Positions 25,171 through 34,107 of a stretch of DNA of 38,564 nt are shown here, in pieces. Origin of the DNA: Prosthecobacter debontii. GTDB lineage: Bacteria; Verrucomicrobiota; Verrucomicrobiia; Chthoniobacterales; Chthoniobacteraceae. The first letter of the stretch is position 1; each line of letters starts with the position of its first letter. Below the pieces are notes generated by a model. That model was not told the origin of the DNA. It did no database searches and saw only the letters and a list, made by a program, of their open reading frames with translations. Made by a program: the position numbers and the translations under genes. The stretch lies in the NCBI GenBank assembly GCA_945905735.1, contig CAMDQC010000037.1, positions 1 to 38,564 of the forward strand, given 5' to 3'.

Positions 25171-25240
25171 AAGCCACGAGCGCTCGCAACTTTCCGAACG
25201 AATTGTCCGAAACCGCCCACTCCGGTGCCGTTACCGTGAC

Positions 25241-26761
25241 GTGAAACGAACTCCAATCGCTCTTCTTCTTTTGTCGCTCTGCAATTTCGTCTGCCTGGCA
25301 CCGGGAGCCGGCGCGCCTGCAATCAAGCCGAACATCGTCTATATCCTTGCCGACGACCTCGGTTATGGCGATGTGCATTGCCTCAATCCCGAGCGCGGGA
25401 AAATCGCGACGCCGCAGCTCGACAAGATGGCGGGGGAGGGGATGATCTTCACGGACGCGCACAGCAGTTCGTCCGTCTGCTCGCCGACGCGCTACGGCAT
25501 CCTCACTGGACGCTACAACTGGCGGTCGCGACTCCAGAGCGGCGTGCTCGATGGCTACGTGGAACCGCTCATCGCAGCGGACCGGCTCACGGTGCCTGCG
25601 CTGCTCAAGCAGAACGGCTATCACACTGCGATCATCGGCAAGTGGCACCTCGGCTACACCATCGAAGGACAAGGCAAGTCCGGCGGGGGAAAGGGAAAAC
25701 TTGAAGGCGCACCGATGGGCGCAATCACACGAGACGGTCCGCTGACCCGCGGCTTCGACGAGTTCTTCGGATTTCACCACGCACGGATGATGAAGTCGGT
25801 TTTTGAAAATGATCGCGTCACGCAAATCATCGAGCCCGTGGACATCCTGCCGGCGCTGGTGAAGCGCAGCACCGAGCACATTGCGACGCGAAGCAAAGCC
25901 GGGCAGCCGTTCTTTCTCTACGTGCCGCTGAACTCGCCACACACACCGATCGTTCCTGCGAAGGAATGGCAGGGCAAAAGCGGACTCGGCGAATACGGCG
26001 ATTTCGTGATGGAGACGGACTGGGCCGTGGGCGAAATCCTCGCCGCCATCGACAAGGCAGGCATCGCAGACAACACGCTCGTGATTTTCACCAGCGACAA
26101 CGGTTGCTCGAAGGCCGCCGGAATTAACGCACTGGAAAAACAAGGCCACTACCCGAGCGCGAATCTGCGGGGCTCCAAGGCGGACATTTGGGAAGGCGGA
26201 CATCGGACGCCCTACCTCGTGCGCTGGCCGGGAAAAGTCAAAGCGGGCTCGCGCAGCGGACAGATCATCTGCCACACCGACCTCATGGCGACGTGCACGG
26301 AACTCCTCGGCGCGAAACTGCCTGACACCGCCGGTGAAGACAGCGTGAGCATCCTCCCCGCGCTCCTCGGAACCGACAAAGCGCCGCTGCGAGAGGCCGT
26401 CGTGCATCATTCCATCAACGGCTCGTTTTCCATCCGCCAAGGAAACATGAAGCTGGAACTCTGCGCCGACTCCGGCGGCTGGACCGCGCCGACGCCCGGC
26501 AGCAAGGAATCCAAATCTCTCCCGCCCGCTCAACTCTACGACCTCGGCACCGACCTCGCAGAATCGAAAAACCTCCAAGCCGAGCGCCCCGAAGAAGTCG
26601 CCCGTTTGTCGAAGCTGCTGGAGCAGTATATCGCCAACGGACGAAGCACTCCCGGCGCGAAGCAGACCAACGACGCGCCGATCGAAGTGCGGAAAAGACA
26701 TCATGTCCGGCGGAAAACAGCCCGGCGCAGCGAAAGAGAAGTAACCGAACCCACCACATGA
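25241..26761 (+). CDS. secreted sulfatase 3 (CSPTR motif), possible 3' frameshift, 506 aa
   Basis: The start is GTG 25241, which gives signal peptide [20 protein letters not shown]; an upstream ATG at 25103 would place 46 unrelated residues in front of it. Asp38-Asp39 ([11 protein letters not shown]), formylglycine Cys80 ([13 protein letters not shown]), GKWHLG, FTSDNGC and [18 protein letters not shown] make it a full arylsulfatase A-type enzyme. The last 25 residues in frame ([19 protein letters not shown]...) are unlike the family. In the +1 frame from about 26693 the sequence reads [16 protein letters not shown]-stop (TAA 26744-26746), a normal sulfatase tail, so a 1-base indel in the AAAA near 26692-26696 is likely. 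As written, its TGA overlaps the next ATG (ATGA, 26758-26761). Confidence 0.92.
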   Translation: MKRTPIALLLLSLCNFVCLAPGAGAPAIKPNIVYILADDLGYGDVHCLNPERGKIATPQLDKMAGEGMIFTDAHSSSSVCSPTRYGILTGRYNWRSRLQSGVLDGYVEPLIAADRLTVPALLKQNGYHTAIIGKWHLGYTIEGQGKSGGGKGKLEGAPMGAITRDGPLTRGFDEFFGFHHARMMKSVFENDRVTQIIEPVDILPALVKRSTEHIATRSKAGQPFFLYVPLNSPHTPIVPAKEWQGKSGLGEYGDFVMETDWAVGEILAAIDKAGIADNTLVIFTSDNGCSKAAGINALEKQGHYPSANLRGSKADIWEGGHRTPYLVRWPGKVKAGSRSGQIICHTDLMATCTELLGAKLPDTAGEDSVSILPALLGTDKAPLREAVVHHSINGSFSIRQGNMKLELCADSGGWTAPTPGSKESKSLPPAQLYDLGTDLAESKNLQAERPEEVARLSKLLEQYIANGRSTPGAKQTNDAPIEVRKRHHVRRKTARRSEREVTEPTT

Positions 26762-28572
26762 AGACATTTTTTCACGCTGTTTGCGGAATCCTTTTACTCA
26801 TCGCCCCCATCCGTGCGGAACAGCCGCTCAATGTCGTCGTGCTCTTCGCCGATGACTGGCGGCACGACACGCTCGGCTGCGCGGGGAATCCGGTGGTGAA
26901 AACGCCAAGCCTCGATGCGCTGGCGGGTGAAGGGGTGCGGTTCACGCGCAACTGCGTCACCACCTCCATCTGCGGCGTGAGTCGGGCGACGCTCTTCACC
27001 GGGCAGTGGATGTCGCGGCATGGAAATCAGGCGATGAAGGAATTCAAGACACCCTGGGCGGAGACGTATCCTGGCCTGCTGCGAGCCAAGGGATACTTCA
27101 CCGGACACGTCGGCAAATGGCACAACGGAAAATTTCCCGCGCACGAGTTCGACTTCGGTCGCTCCTACCACGGCTCGCACTGGATGAAGGAGCCGGACGG
27201 CACGAAGATCCACGTCACGCAGAAGAACGAAAACGACGCGCTGGAATTCCTCCGCACGCGCCCGACGGACAAGCCATTCTGCCTCACGCTCGCGTTCATC
27301 GCCACGCACGCGGAGGACAGTAATCCGCTGCAATACCTGCCGCAGCCGCAGAGCATGGAACTCTACAAAGACGTGACCATTCCCGTGCCGCCGAACGCGA
27401 CCGAGGAATCGTGGAAACGGATGCCGCCCTTCTTTGACAAGAGCAATACGGGCCGCCATCGCTGGGGCTGGCGCTTCGACACTCCGGACAAATACCAGAC
27501 GATGATGAAGAACTACTACCGCCTCGCGACCGATGTGGACGCGACGTGCGGACGCGTGCTGGAGGAGTTGAAGAAGCAGGGGCTGCTCGACAACACGCTC
27601 GTCATTTTCACCACCGACAATGGCTACTTCCACGGCGAGCACGGGTTGGCCGACAAATGGTATCCGCACGAGGAAAGCATCCGCGTGCCGCTCATCGTGC
27701 GCGACCCGCGCATGGCTGCTGAAAAACGTGGTGCCACGAACCCAGAGCTTACTTTGAACGCGGACCTTGCGCCGACTATCCTCGCCGCCACGGGAACGCA
27801 TGCTCCCGCACGGATGCAGGGCCGCGACATCGCGCCGCTTTATCTCGCGAAGGAAGCCCCATCGTGGCGCACGGAGTTTTTCTACGAACACGCCGAAGGA
27901 GCCAAGGGACGCATCCCGGCGTCGGAAGCTCTCGTTCGCAAAGATGAAAAATACATGTTTTGGCCAAACGCGAACTACGAACAGCTCTTCGACCTCGCCA
28001 GCGACCTCGGAGAGAAGAAAAACCTCGCCGCGAAGCACCCTGAAATCGCCGCCCGACTCCGCGCCAAACTCACCGCGTGGTGCGCCGAACTCAATCCGCC
28101 CGGCCTCGCTCTGGGCCCGATGGCTGCGACGTGGAACGATTACTACGACCATTACCTCGAAGGCAAAACCGTCGCCGCGCCGCCGGGAAAAAAGCGCACC
28201 GAACCGCAGGACACCAACGGCTGGCTGGCACGCAACGGCACACTCACCGCAAAGGACGGCATCCTCACGCTCACGGCAGAAAAAGGTGCGGCTTTTCTAG
28301 TCCGCACCGGCCTCGATGTGAAAGGCCCCGCCACCGCGAAAGTGACGCTGAAAGCCGCGACGAGCGGTGAAGCCGCATTTGCATGGCGCACCGCTGAACA
28401 GAAAGACTTCCTCCCCGAAAACCGCGCCACATTTTCCGTCACGGCATCCGACGACTGGGCGACGAACGAAGTCCCGCTCCCCGCCACCGGCACCATCATC
28501 CACGTGCGCCTCCATCTGCCCACCGGAACCACGCTCCTGCGAGACATCAAAATCAACTCCCCCACGAAATGA
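26758..28572 (+). CDS. secreted sulfatase 4 (CGVSR motif) with C-terminal beta-domain, 604 aa
   Basis: Signal peptide [20 protein letters not shown]. Sulfatase fold at about 22-455 with Asp32-Asp33 ([13 protein letters not shown]), formylglycine Cys72 in [21 protein letters not shown], and [20 protein letters not shown]. The motif is C-G-V-S-R, i.e. Val replaces the usual Pro of CxPxR; this variant occurs in heparan/GlcNAc-6-sulfatase-like groups. The C-terminal about 135 residues ([20 protein letters not shown]... [20 protein letters not shown]) form an added beta-rich, jelly-roll-like module, likely carbohydrate-binding. ATGA overlaps at both ends (26758 with sulfatase 3, 28569 with sulfatase 5) indicate translational coupling. 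Confidence 0.93.
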   Translation: MKTFFHAVCGILLLIAPIRAEQPLNVVVLFADDWRHDTLGCAGNPVVKTPSLDALAGEGVRFTRNCVTTSICGVSRATLFTGQWMSRHGNQAMKEFKTPWAETYPGLLRAKGYFTGHVGKWHNGKFPAHEFDFGRSYHGSHWMKEPDGTKIHVTQKNENDALEFLRTRPTDKPFCLTLAFIATHAEDSNPLQYLPQPQSMELYKDVTIPVPPNATEESWKRMPPFFDKSNTGRHRWGWRFDTPDKYQTMMKNYYRLATDVDATCGRVLEELKKQGLLDNTLVIFTTDNGYFHGEHGLADKWYPHEESIRVPLIVRDPRMAAEKRGATNPELTLNADLAPTILAATGTHAPARMQGRDIAPLYLAKEAPSWRTEFFYEHAEGAKGRIPASEALVRKDEKYMFWPNANYEQLFDLASDLGEKKNLAAKHPEIAARLRAKLTAWCAELNPPGLALGPMAATWNDYYDHYLEGKTVAAPPGKKRTEPQDTNGWLARNGTLTAKDGILTLTAEKGAAFLVRTGLDVKGPATAKVTLKAATSGEAAFAWRTAEQKDFLPENRATFSVTASDDWATNEVPLPATGTIIHVRLHLPTGTTLLRDIKINSPTK

Positions 28573-30290
28573 AATCCATCCACGCCCTTCTCATCATTCT
28601 GCTGTCCCCATTCTGCTGTCTCCAAGCAGCCCAGCCCAATGTCATCGTCATCATCACCGACGATATGGGCTTTTCCGACATCGGACCTTATGGCGGGGAA
28701 ATCGCGACTCCGAATCTCGATAAGCTCGCGGCGGGCGGGGTGAAATTTTCGCAATTTTATAACTGCGCGAAGTGCGAGCCGAGTCGCGCGTCGTTGCTCA
28801 CGGGGCAGCAATTTTGGACGAAGAATCCGAACGTGGCTGTGCGCAAGGATACGCCGAATATGGGCGAGGTGCTGCGGCAGGCGGGCTATCGGAACGCGAT
28901 GGTCGGCAAATGGCATGTGGATGGAAATCCTTTCCAGCGCGGCTTCGACCGGCACTTTGGATTTATGGGCGGTGGGACGAATTCTTTTCGCGGCGACGAC
29001 TCATTCACGCTCGATGGCAAACCGTGGCCGGTGCCGGAAAAGGATTTCTATGTGACGACTGCGCTGACGGATTACGCGGTGAAATTTATCCGCGAAGAAA
29101 AGCAGGCGCATCCAGACCAGCCGTTCTTTATGTATCTCGCCTACAATGCGCCGCACGCGTCGATTCAGGCTCCGGCGGCTGAGGTGGCGAAGTATCGCGG
29201 AAAGTATCTCAAAGGCTGGGATGTGTTGCGGAGCGAGCGGTTTGAAAAACAGCAGTCGCTCGGGCTGGCTGGGCCGGGATGGAACTTCCCGGTGCGACCC
29301 GCAAACCTGCCCGCGTGGGATTCGCTCGATGCGAAGAGTCAGGATTTTGAAGACCTGCGCATGGCCACTTACGCGGCGATGGTGGATTGCGTGGACCAAG
29401 GCGTGGGCCGCGTGATGCAGACGCTCGATGAACTCAAGCTGCGGGAAAATACGCTCGTGATTTTCCTGAACGACAACGGCGCGAGTCCGAATGATCGCGT
29501 GCGGCGGGGCGAGTTTGGAACTCCCCGAGCGAACTGGAATGTCGGGCTCGGCTGGGCGGTCGCTTCGACGACGCCGTTCAAATTTTACAAGCGCAGTCAG
29601 CATAACGGCGGCATCACCACGCCCTTCATCGCGCACTGGCCAGCGGGCATCGCGCCGCGTGCGAAGTATGAGGACCAAGCGTGCCATCTTATCGACATGA
29701 TCCCGACTTTGCTCGATGTCGCGGGCGGCAAATATCCGGCGGACTTTGGCGGAAAACAGCATCCGCCGCTGCCGGGCCGCTCCTTTCTCCCGATCCTGAC
29801 AAAAGCGGAAACGCTGCCCGCGCGGACGCTGCATTTCTCGCTCTTCAACAACCTGGCGCTCATCCACGGCGGCTGGAAAATCGCCACGTCGTACGGCCAG
29901 CCATGGCAGCTCTATGACCTCACGAACGACCGCACCGAGACGCGCGACCTCGCCGCCGCGCAGCCGGAGAAACTCGCGGAGCTGCTCGCCTTGCAAAAGG
30001 AATTCAGCGCCCAGCCCGACGTGGGGCTGCGGCTGAGCGAGGGCGAGCCGGAGCCGGAGTATGCGCCGCCTTTCCGCCCCGATGGAACCAACGGTCCTGG
30101 CTCGAACGAGGATGTGGCCGACGCGGCGCTCACGTATCTCCTCACGAAAGAACGCGCGGCTGGCCGGCAGTTGAGCGAAGCGGAAATCTCCAGCATCAAA
30201 GCGCAGGCGGCGAAGACTCCGAACGCCGGAAGAAAGAAGAAAGCCGCCAAAGCGCAGAAGGGTTCCGAGGGACAGCGGCTGAAAAATTGA
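28569..30290 (+). CDS. secreted sulfatase 5 (CEPSR motif), arylsulfatase type, 573 aa
   Basis: Signal peptide [20 protein letters not shown]. Asp31-Asp32 ([12 protein letters not shown]), formylglycine Cys69 in [30 protein letters not shown] and FLNDNGA, with [20 protein letters not shown] then [20 protein letters not shown], the hallmark loop of arylsulfatases in the large bacterial arylsulfatase subfamily. A Lys-rich extended tail ([15 protein letters not shown]) follows the fold. Overlaps sulfatase 4 by ATGA, closing a three-gene run of sulfatases. Substrate is unknown. It is followed by a 157-bp gap and the convergent zinc-ribbon gene. Confidence 0.93.
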   Translation: MKSIHALLIILLSPFCCLQAAQPNVIVIITDDMGFSDIGPYGGEIATPNLDKLAAGGVKFSQFYNCAKCEPSRASLLTGQQFWTKNPNVAVRKDTPNMGEVLRQAGYRNAMVGKWHVDGNPFQRGFDRHFGFMGGGTNSFRGDDSFTLDGKPWPVPEKDFYVTTALTDYAVKFIREEKQAHPDQPFFMYLAYNAPHASIQAPAAEVAKYRGKYLKGWDVLRSERFEKQQSLGLAGPGWNFPVRPANLPAWDSLDAKSQDFEDLRMATYAAMVDCVDQGVGRVMQTLDELKLRENTLVIFLNDNGASPNDRVRRGEFGTPRANWNVGLGWAVASTTPFKFYKRSQHNGGITTPFIAHWPAGIAPRAKYEDQACHLIDMIPTLLDVAGGKYPADFGGKQHPPLPGRSFLPILTKAETLPARTLHFSLFNNLALIHGGWKIATSYGQPWQLYDLTNDRTETRDLAAAQPEKLAELLALQKEFSAQPDVGLRLSEGEPEPEYAPPFRPDGTNGPGSNEDVADAALTYLLTKERAAGRQLSEAEISSIKAQAAKTPNAGRKKKAAKAQKGSEGQRLKN

Positions 30291-30447
30291 TTTTGCTCTT
30301 GGATTCAGGATTGGAGCGAAATTTGCCGATCTACGTGACTTGTGATTAGTCGAAGCCGGTTCGCGATTCATCACGGCGTGATGGTCACGTTCAGGCGGAT
30401 GAATTTTTGCGAGTCCGGTGCGATGCCTCACCACCGCAGACGATTCC

Positions 30448-31749
30448 TCACAGAGCGCTGCGGACTTGATTGACGAGTTCGTCCGCTTTTTCCCCATCGG
30501 TCCAGCGGGAGACGGGCTCCGCCGTGTCACCCACGATTAGTTCCATCTGTTTCATGGTGCGCGAGTTACTGCTGCCGCAGACGACGGCCCGGATGTCGGT
30601 TACGGCGGCGCGTGGAAAAACGCGTTCCTTAAGAACGAGACCGTGCCGCGATGTGCGGATGGCGATTTCCGACTCGGTACCCTCGATGCGGGTTTCGCAA
30701 TTGCGGGTTTTGTTGAGCCAGACCGCGAGCGCGATGCCCGCGGTTGCCATGGCTGCGCTCATCAGCGTCCAAATGATGCGGAAGCCTCGAGTGAAGAATC
30801 CGTCGATAATCCTGAAGAATGTCGGAGAGTGATTCTCAGGCAAGCCGGTGGGCGGATCGATGACGAAGATGCCGACACAGACGAATCCGGCTCCCATGAG
30901 CATGAGCATGATGGCGAGTCCCCAAAGGTTGTTGCTGGATTTCGGGAGGGGAAAAGAGAAGAATGACTGGCGAGCTGAATCCCGCGGAAGCGCAGCGGTC
31001 GATGCGCGGGTGCCGAGCACCACAAGCCGCAGGTCCGCGACGAGCCAGGCCTTTTCGTCGTCCGTGAGGGCGGAGCCGAAGCGCAGTTTGCCCTGGCTGC
31101 CCTCGATTTCGATGCCGTGGACGGGCGCATAGTTCTGCTGATAGAGCTCCACCGCGGCGATGGAGGTGATGCGTTCCGCCAGTAGGGACTTGTCCCTGAC
31201 CCCGCCGAAGAATTCGCGCCGCAGGGAAATGGTGTGTCGGTTCGCAGTCAGCCGGTGTTTGGCGTACTTGTTCCGGCATCCGGCGTAGAGGAAGCCCAAT
31301 CCTACGACCCAGAAGACTCCGAAAAAGAGGATGATCGGCAGTTGCGCTAGAAAGCCGTCATTGGATTTGTATCCGCCCTCGCCAAAGAGGAACGCCCCGC
31401 TGAGCGGCGCAGTGATCGAGCACCATAGGATGCCAAAGATGAGAAGACCGCCGGATTTTCCGCTGGCGGGGATGTTCCACACTACTGAGCCGCTCGGATC
31501 AGTTAGGCGGGTAATCTTCGTGTTGGCGGGCGGTTGGTCGGGGTTGCCCGCCCGTCCACCGGGTTTCGCCGCAGCGGACCACTCAAAGGCGGAGGCTTTC
31601 GTTGCGCAGTGAGGGCAGGTGATTACGTCTTTCGAGGCGACAGGAATAGCGGTGGGCTTGGCCCCGCAACCCGGACACGCAAGGTCTCCGCGTTTTACGG
31701 CGGCCTTGAAATTGGCGGTTTCGATCAATTTAAGCAGCTTGCTGAACAT
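30448..31749 (-). CDS. zinc-ribbon membrane protein of unknown function, 433 aa
   Basis: The N-terminus holds a four-cysteine zinc ribbon: Cys25/Cys28 (CPGCGA) and Cys45/Cys48 (CPHCAT). Two membrane pairs follow: GGLLIFGILWCSITAPLSGA and IILFFGVFWVVGLGFLYAGC, then after a soluble region of about 120 residues (TISLRREFFGGVRDKS... VHGIEIEGSQGKLRFGSALT, beta-rich, PH-like in look) the pair LWGLAIMLMLMGAGFVCVGI and TLMSAAMATAGIALAVWL, then a second soluble beta-rich domain (about 355-433). The two soluble parts look like repeats of the same fold. I do not recognise the family. It stands alone, convergent with the sulfatase operon. Start is ATG 31749. Confidence 0.75.
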   Translation of the reverse strand: MFSKLLKLIETANFKAAVKRGDLACPGCGAKPTAIPVASKDVITCPHCATKASAFEWSAAAKPGGRAGNPDQPPANTKITRLTDPSGSVVWNIPASGKSGGLLIFGILWCSITAPLSGAFLFGEGGYKSNDGFLAQLPIILFFGVFWVVGLGFLYAGCRNKYAKHRLTANRHTISLRREFFGGVRDKSLLAERITSIAAVELYQQNYAPVHGIEIEGSQGKLRFGSALTDDEKAWLVADLRLVVLGTRASTAALPRDSARQSFFSFPLPKSSNNLWGLAIMLMLMGAGFVCVGIFVIDPPTGLPENHSPTFFRIIDGFFTRGFRIIWTLMSAAMATAGIALAVWLNKTRNCETRIEGTESEIAIRTSRHGLVLKERVFPRAAVTDIRAVVCGSSNSRTMKQMELIVGDTAEPVSRWTDGEKADELVNQVRSAL

Positions 31750-31840
31750 GAGCGTCGGTTTTTCGGGAGCGGCTGTCTTTTACACAGCGGAGGAATGGAA
31801 GCGAGTGGGATATATTAAGTCAGCCATGGCCGGGTGTGAT

Positions 31841-31969
31841 TAATTCTACTTTGTTAGTAGGTTTGCACCGCAGAGACGGGAAGGGCGCAGAGAATCGAAT
31901 TCCAAAGAAAACCTCTGCGTTTCTCCCGCCCCTGCGGTGCAAATCAAAGCAAGTCACAAAGTAGAATTA
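31841..31969. mobile_element. 129-bp MITE-like palindromic element
   Basis: TAATTCTACTTTGT (31841-31854) is perfectly inverted at 31956-31969 (14/14). Inner arms TTTGCACCGCAG (31862-31873) and CTGCGGTGCAAA (31932-31943) are also perfect, and the region between continues as an imperfect palindrome. There is no coding sequence inside. The ends begin and end with TA, compatible with TA target duplication as in IS630/Tc1-type MITEs. The stretch 31750-32060 holds no gene. Confidence 0.75.
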
Positions 31970-32060
31970 AAAGTGGAATAGCGCCCGATTCCACACCTCC
32001 CATTTTGATCGAAAAAACCCGGTTGCGGGAGCTGTTTGAAGGCTTCCAACATCCGGGGGA

Positions 32061-33617
32061 ATGGATGACAACTCCCATCACCTGATGCTCACCATTTTTC
32101 GCACGCTGCTCATTCTCGCCTTTGGCCTCGTTTCTGCCGCTGCTGCGGAGCCGAGGAATATCCTGTTCATCTACGTCGAAGACCTCGGCTACTACACGAG
32201 CGAACGTGCGGTGCGGGAGCCGAACACGCGCATCACCGGACTGAAGACGCCGAACATCGACAAGCTGGCTGCGGAGAGCGTGAACTTCACGCGCGCCTTT
32301 GTCGGGCAGAGTGTTTGTTCACCGAGCAAGGGCGCGATTCACAGCGGGCTGCTGCCACACGCGAACGGCATTTGGCGAAACGTCCACAACGCGCATCCGA
32401 AGCTCGGCGGGCCGGAGAAGTGGATTCCGCTGCCGAGTCCGCTGACCAAGGAAAACGACCCGACCTTTCTCGCCGTGCCGGGGATGCACGAAGACCTGCC
32501 AAACATCATCCAGCGGCTCAAGGCGGGCGGCGTCTATTGTGCGCTCTCGGGCAAGCTCCACGTCCAGCCGGCGCGGAACTTTCCGTATGATGTGTTCGTG
32601 AAGAACGACGACCTCGATGCAGTCATCAAGGCTGCCGGAGACAAGCCGTGGTTCTTTTGGTGCAATCCCGGCGACACGCACGCGCCGTGGTGGAAGCATG
32701 TGCAGAGCAAGCTCACCGATCCGAAAAACAGCAACTCCGCGCCGAGCGATGTGGACCCCGCCGCGCTCACGATGCCGCCGTGGTTGCCGGACACGCCCGC
32801 TGCACGCGTGGACCTCGCGCAGTATTACTCCTGCGTGCGAAACATGGATGAATTCGTCGGCGCGATGCTCGCAAAGCTTGAAGCCAGCGGACAGGCGGAG
32901 CGCACCATCGTCGTCTTCACGGGCGACCACGGCATCGGCTATGCACGCGGCAAGACGAGCGTCTATCCCGCAGGCACGCAGGTCCCGCTTTTCATCAAAG
33001 GCCCCGGCATCAAGTCGGGCCGCGTCATCGGTGCGCCGGTCTCGCAGATGGATTTCAATCCGACGATTCTCGAAGCTTTCGGGCTCGCGCCCATCGAGAA
33101 AACGCACGCCACTTCGCTCTGGCCGATTCTTTCCGGCAAAGCCGACGCGCTGCCGGATCGCCGCACGGTGATGACCGAGACGAACAACAGCCTCATGTCG
33201 CAAGTCGGCGTCCGGGGCGATGGGACGATGGCGCGCGCCGTGTGCGACGGACGCTTTTATTACATCGGCAATCTCATCCAGACCAAGACCACGCTGCCCG
33301 AGGAAGAGACCATCAACATCGGCACCGGCGATGGCGAATACGGCGACCCCGGCCCGCAATACTCCATCGACCTCCACGACGAAACCGTGCGCCAACGCGA
33401 CGCGCAGCCGCTCCCATACGAACTCCTCCGCCAGCTCTGCATGGGCGATGCGCCAAAGGAGGAACTCTATGATCTGGAAACGGATCCTTGGGCCGTGAAG
33501 AATCTCATCGCCGACGCCGCCCACGCGGAAACTCTGGCCCGCCTCCGAAAAGAAATGGCCGAGTGGCGCAAAGCCACGAACGACCCCGATGTCCACCCGA
33601 AGACCCTTCGCCGATGA
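32061..33617 (+). CDS. secreted sulfatase 6, heparan-N-sulfatase-like, with unusual CSPSK motif, 518 aa
   Basis: Signal peptide within residues 9-29 (MLTIFRTLLILAFGLVSAAA). The start is ATG 32061; ATG 32085 would give a cleaner signal. The fold resembles sulfoglucosamine sulfohydrolase/heparan-type sulfatases: IYVEDLGYYTS (Glu40-Asp41 in place of Asp-Asp), PHANGIWRN, SGKLHVQPARNFPYD, FTGDHGIGYARGKTSVYPAG then TQVPLFIKGPGI, and VSQMDFNPTILEAFGL. The formylglycine motif reads Cys86-Ser-Pro-Ser-Lys90 (SVCSPSKGAIHSG); the conserved Arg of CxPxR is Lys. Lys could still stabilise the formylglycine, but recognition by the modifying enzyme and activity may differ. The frame is otherwise intact. A sulfatase wreck follows immediately, and a MITE-like repeat precedes it. 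Confidence 0.9.
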   Translation: MDDNSHHLMLTIFRTLLILAFGLVSAAAAEPRNILFIYVEDLGYYTSERAVREPNTRITGLKTPNIDKLAAESVNFTRAFVGQSVCSPSKGAIHSGLLPHANGIWRNVHNAHPKLGGPEKWIPLPSPLTKENDPTFLAVPGMHEDLPNIIQRLKAGGVYCALSGKLHVQPARNFPYDVFVKNDDLDAVIKAAGDKPWFFWCNPGDTHAPWWKHVQSKLTDPKNSNSAPSDVDPAALTMPPWLPDTPAARVDLAQYYSCVRNMDEFVGAMLAKLEASGQAERTIVVFTGDHGIGYARGKTSVYPAGTQVPLFIKGPGIKSGRVIGAPVSQMDFNPTILEAFGLAPIEKTHATSLWPILSGKADALPDRRTVMTETNNSLMSQVGVRGDGTMARAVCDGRFYYIGNLIQTKTTLPEEETINIGTGDGEYGDPGPQYSIDLHDETVRQRDAQPLPYELLRQLCMGDAPKEELYDLETDPWAVKNLIADAAHAETLARLRKEMAEWRKATNDPDVHPKTLRR

Positions 33618-33660
33618 ACACCCGCGAAGACCGGAAACTTGGCGAAGAAAGCGATCTCCG

Positions 33661-33873
33661 ACGCTCATCGACCCGTGCGGCGTGCCGGCAAAACCGGAAA
33701 TCGACGGACGGAGCATTGCCCCGCTGTTGCGCGATCCGAAGATGCCCTGCCCTACCCTTCCGGCACGGTCAATGGAAACGGCAATGCCTCGCTGCGCACG
33801 AACGCTGGTATTTTATTCGTTATAAGGATGGGATGGAGGATTACATGACAACGAGCGCGACCCGATGCAGTGA
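33661..33873 (+). pseudogene. remnant of a sulfatase C-terminus
   Basis: Pieces of a sulfatase tail appear in three frames: TLIDPCGVPAKPEIDGRSIA then PLLRDPKMP (from 33661), LPYPSGTVNGNGNASLRT, then HERWYFIRYKDGMEDY, then HDNERDPMQ-stop-TNL (stop 33871-33873). Put together these give the end of a choline-/iduronate-2-sulfatase-like protein (LIDLxG.P..p.ldGrSl.PLL..P, RT..yhyIrYkdG.eELYDh..DPnEwtNLA). At least two frameshifts and a TGG-to-TGA change have destroyed it; N-terminal parts are absent. It lies 44 bp behind sulfatase 6. Confidence 0.75.
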
Positions 33874-34044
33874 ACCAATCTCGCCATTTTGGATGTTGGA
33901 GAAGGCCGGACCTTGCGGACCAGCCGGACCCGCTGGTCCTGCGGGCACCGCATCGATGAGGGCCTTCAGCCCGTTGAGTTGGTCCCGCATTTCCGCTGAG
34001 GAATTGGGCGAACCAGCGGCCGGTTTTGTTGGATCGAATGGCAT
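33841..34044 (-). CDS. small collagen-like protein, truncated-looking, 67 aa
   Basis: The sequence is MPFDPTKPAAGSPNSSAEMR then DQLNGLKALIDAV, PAGPAGPAGPQGPA and FSNIQNGEIGSLHRVALVVM. The lead MPFDP..P..nS...SAE.R.QfnaLkaLIDA is one I recall from small verrucomicrobial proteins that go on to a longer collagen-like or repeat region. Here only four Gly-x-y triplets (GPAGPAGPQGPA) exist and the last 20 residues run antisense over the sulfatase remnant, so the gene may be cut short. It would begin 63 bp below the stop of the 266-residue gene. No Shine-Dalgarno is visible. No signal peptide. Confidence 0.55.
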   Translation of the reverse strand: MPFDPTKPAAGSPNSSAEMRDQLNGLKALIDAVPAGPAGPAGPQGPAFSNIQNGEIGSLHRVALVVM

Positions 34045-34061
34045 GGATTTTTTTGTCGGCT

Positions 34062-34093
34062 GCGAAACGCGGAGATCGCTCTCCGCGTTTCGC
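34062..34093. other. 14-bp perfect hairpin between two minus-strand genes
   Basis: GCGAAACGCGGAGA (34062-34075), loop TCGC, TCTCCGCGTTTCGC (34080-34093): perfect 14-bp stem. On the minus strand it falls after the stop of the 34108 gene but is followed by CAGCCGACAAAAAAA and not by T, so it is not a standard terminator for that strand. It may be an RNA-processing or stability element. Confidence 0.7.
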
Positions 34094-34107
34094 CCGCCGC
34101 GTTATTT

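Noticed and set aside
25154-26767. 537-aa open frame opposite sulfatase 3
   Set aside because: Shadow of an intact sulfatase with active-site motifs on the other strand.
30370-30382. ATCACGGCGTGAT dyad in the gap between sulfatase 5 and the zinc-ribbon gene
   Set aside because: Short and single; no T-tract and no placement at a promoter.
30371-30430. Minus-strand tail GIAPDSQKFIRLNVTITP-stop, like the end of a secreted protein
   Set aside because: Only 18 residues, preceded at once by a stop; too short to assign, at most a trace of a lost gene.
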